In this document: positions 5,748-6,865 of the stretch, piece by piece
How positions within the stretch are numbered: the first letter of the stretch is position 1
Layout: each line of letters begins with the position of its first letter
Notes under the pieces: generated by a model
Databases searched by the model: none
Seen by the model: the letters and a program-made list of their open reading frames with translations, nothing else
What the model was told of the DNA's origin: nothing
Position numbers and translations under genes: made by a program
Assembly (NCBI GenBank): GCA_031288675.1
Contig: JAITQY010000098.1
Location: 1 to 6,865, forward strand
Reading direction: 5' to 3'
DNA from: Oscillospiraceae bacterium
GTDB taxonomy: Bacteria; Bacillota; Clostridia; Oscillospirales; Oscillospiraceae
DNA: 6,865 nt

Positions 5748-6865
5748 AGATAAATAACAAACGTAATATAATTCTTTACCTGACAAGTCAAATAATATCG
5801 CTGCTTGGCTCGTCGTTAGCACAGTGCGTGGTGTTCTGGCATATTACGCTTGAAACGCAGAGCGGCTCAATGATGACGATAGCTATGATTGCCGGATTTT
5901 TGCCTACATTTCTCGTGTCGCCGTTTGCCGGAGTTTGGGCAGACAGATATGACCGGAAACGCATCATTATTCTTGCGGACGCGCTTGTCGCCGCCGCAAC
6001 GCTTGCGCTGTTCGCGGCGTTCAGGCTCGGTTACGGGAATGTATGGGTAATTATCGCGGCTATGGCGGTGCGAGGTTTAGGGCAGGGGATTCAGCAGCCT
6101 GCAGTCGGGGCGTTTTTGCCGTCAATTGTGCCGCAGGATCAACTGATGCGCGTAAACAGCATAAACAGTTCGGCGCAAAGCGCAATGATGCTTATTTCTC
6201 CCGCTTTGGGCGGGATTCTGATTTCCGCGTTTCCGATTGAAGTTACGTTTGCGATTGACGTGCTGACGGCAGTGATAGCTATATGTATACTGCGATTTTT
6301 CGTTAAATCTGAGAAGCAGGCAGATTTGCCGGCAACTGAAAAGGTCAGCTATTTCGGAGACTTGAAGCTTGGACTTCGGTATATCGCTAAACACCGGTTC
6401 GTGGGGAGGCTGTTTGCGTACTCCATACCGCTGTCGGTGTTGATTGCGCCCGTAGCGATACTGTTTTCGCTGATAATAACGCAGAAATTCGGTGCGGACG
6501 CGTGGCGGCTTGCGGTTAATGACGCGGTATTCGCGGTTGGAATGATTGCCGGAAGCGTACTTATGATGACGTGGGGCGGATTCAAAAGACGGTATTTGAC
6601 AATTGCGGTCGGCTGTGCGGCTATGGGAATAGCTACTATTGCGTACGGTGTAGTGCCGAATTTTTGGCTGTTTCTTGCTTTCTCCGTACTTGTTGGTATA
6701 TCAATGCCGCTGTTTTCGACCTCATCAACGGTTTTAATTCAGGAGAATGTCGATAACGAGTATCTCGGTCGCGTAATGAGCCTTATGAGTATGACGACAA
6801 CGCTCGGAATGCCCGTAGGGCTGCTGATTTTCGGACCGCTTGCCGACGTTATCGGGCTGCACACT
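5744..6865 (+). CDS. MFS transporter, drug/macrolide efflux type (3' end beyond window)
   Basis: The frame stays open from the GTG at 5744 to the last base, giving 374 codons with no stop; MFS exporters of this kind run to about 400-420 residues, so only the last few dozen are missing. The protein begins MKINNKRNIILYLTSQIISL and shows alternating hydrophobic segments typical of a 12-helix permease. MFS motif A sits between helices 2 and 3 as GVWADRYDRKR (63-73). RGLGQGIQQPAVGAFLPSIVP (from 110, helix 4 and after) and SPALGG further on resemble the MFS_3 group (EntS, MefA-like exporters). A charged cytoplasmic loop (KSEKQADLPATEK) separates the two halves. It should be an inner-membrane, proton-driven exporter; the substrate cannot be read from sequence. 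It overlaps the AlkZ-related gene by 4 nt and is probably cotranslated with it. Confidence 0.92.
   Translation, partial: MKINNKRNIILYLTSQIISLLGSSLAQCVVFWHITLETQSGSMMTIAMIAGFLPTFLVSPFAGVWADRYDRKRIIILADALVAAATLALFAAFRLGYGNVWVIIAAMAVRGLGQGIQQPAVGAFLPSIVPQDQLMRVNSINSSAQSAMMLISPALGGILISAFPIEVTFAIDVLTAVIAICILRFFVKSEKQADLPATEKVSYFGDLKLGLRYIAKHRFVGRLFAYSIPLSVLIAPVAILFSLIITQKFGADAWRLAVNDAVFAVGMIAGSVLMMTWGGFKRRYLTIAVGCAAMGIATIAYGVVPNFWLFLAFSVLVGISMPLFSTSSTVLIQENVDNEYLGRVMSLMSMTTTLGMPVGLLIFGPLADVIGLHT

Noticed and set aside
6043..6756. Short ORFs on both strands in the last 800 bases
   Set aside because: They are out-of-frame shadows of the MFS gene, whose frame is open from 5744 to the window end with continuous membrane-protein sequence.

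Overview
This 6.9 kb window reads as bacterial chromosome from a Clostridia-like Firmicute with an S-layer-type cell surface. The reasons are consensus sigma-A promoters, strong GGAGG-type ribosome binding sites, GTG and TTG starts, a YpsA/DUF1273 protein, and a secreted protein ending in three SLH domains. By eye the GC content is intermediate, with many GCG, CGC and CCG codons. I cannot name a genus. All five genes lie on the + strand and the window is almost fully coding.

Layout. Positions 1-185 are a regulatory region with two tandem promoters, each TTGACA-N17-TATAAT. About 90 nt between them can fold into a stem-loop. Downstream is a tight three-gene run: metA (homoserine O-acyltransferase, GTG start, 186-1118), a SLOG/YpsA-family protein (1121-1636, 2 nt gap) and a 994-residue exported phosphodiester glycosidase-type protein with C-terminal SLH repeats (TTG start, 1657-4641, 20 nt gap). 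A 62-nt gap without a terminator follows. Then comes a second pair: an AlkZ-related winged-helix protein (4704-5747) whose stop codon overlaps the GTG start of an MFS exporter (5744 to the window end). The exporter is open at the right edge and continues beyond it.

Function. metA activates homoserine for methionine synthesis. Its residue 111 is glycine, the residue linked to succinyl-CoA rather than acetyl-CoA use. The SLOG protein probably binds a nucleotide-type ligand; its B. subtilis relative affects cell division. The SLH protein should be exported and held on the cell wall, where its phosphodiester glycosidase domain could act on sugar-phosphate linkages. Why these three share a transcription unit is not clear from the sequence. 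The AlkZ-related/MFS pair looks translationally coupled and may belong to drug or genotoxin handling, but that is inference.

I found no tRNA, rRNA, CRISPR array, insertion sequence, integrase, toxin-antitoxin pair or recognised riboswitch. I do not see convincing evidence of a wholly new system. The best leads are the MetA specificity residue, the double promoter with its structured spacer, the wall-anchored phosphodiester glycosidase, and the AlkZ-related/MFS pair.
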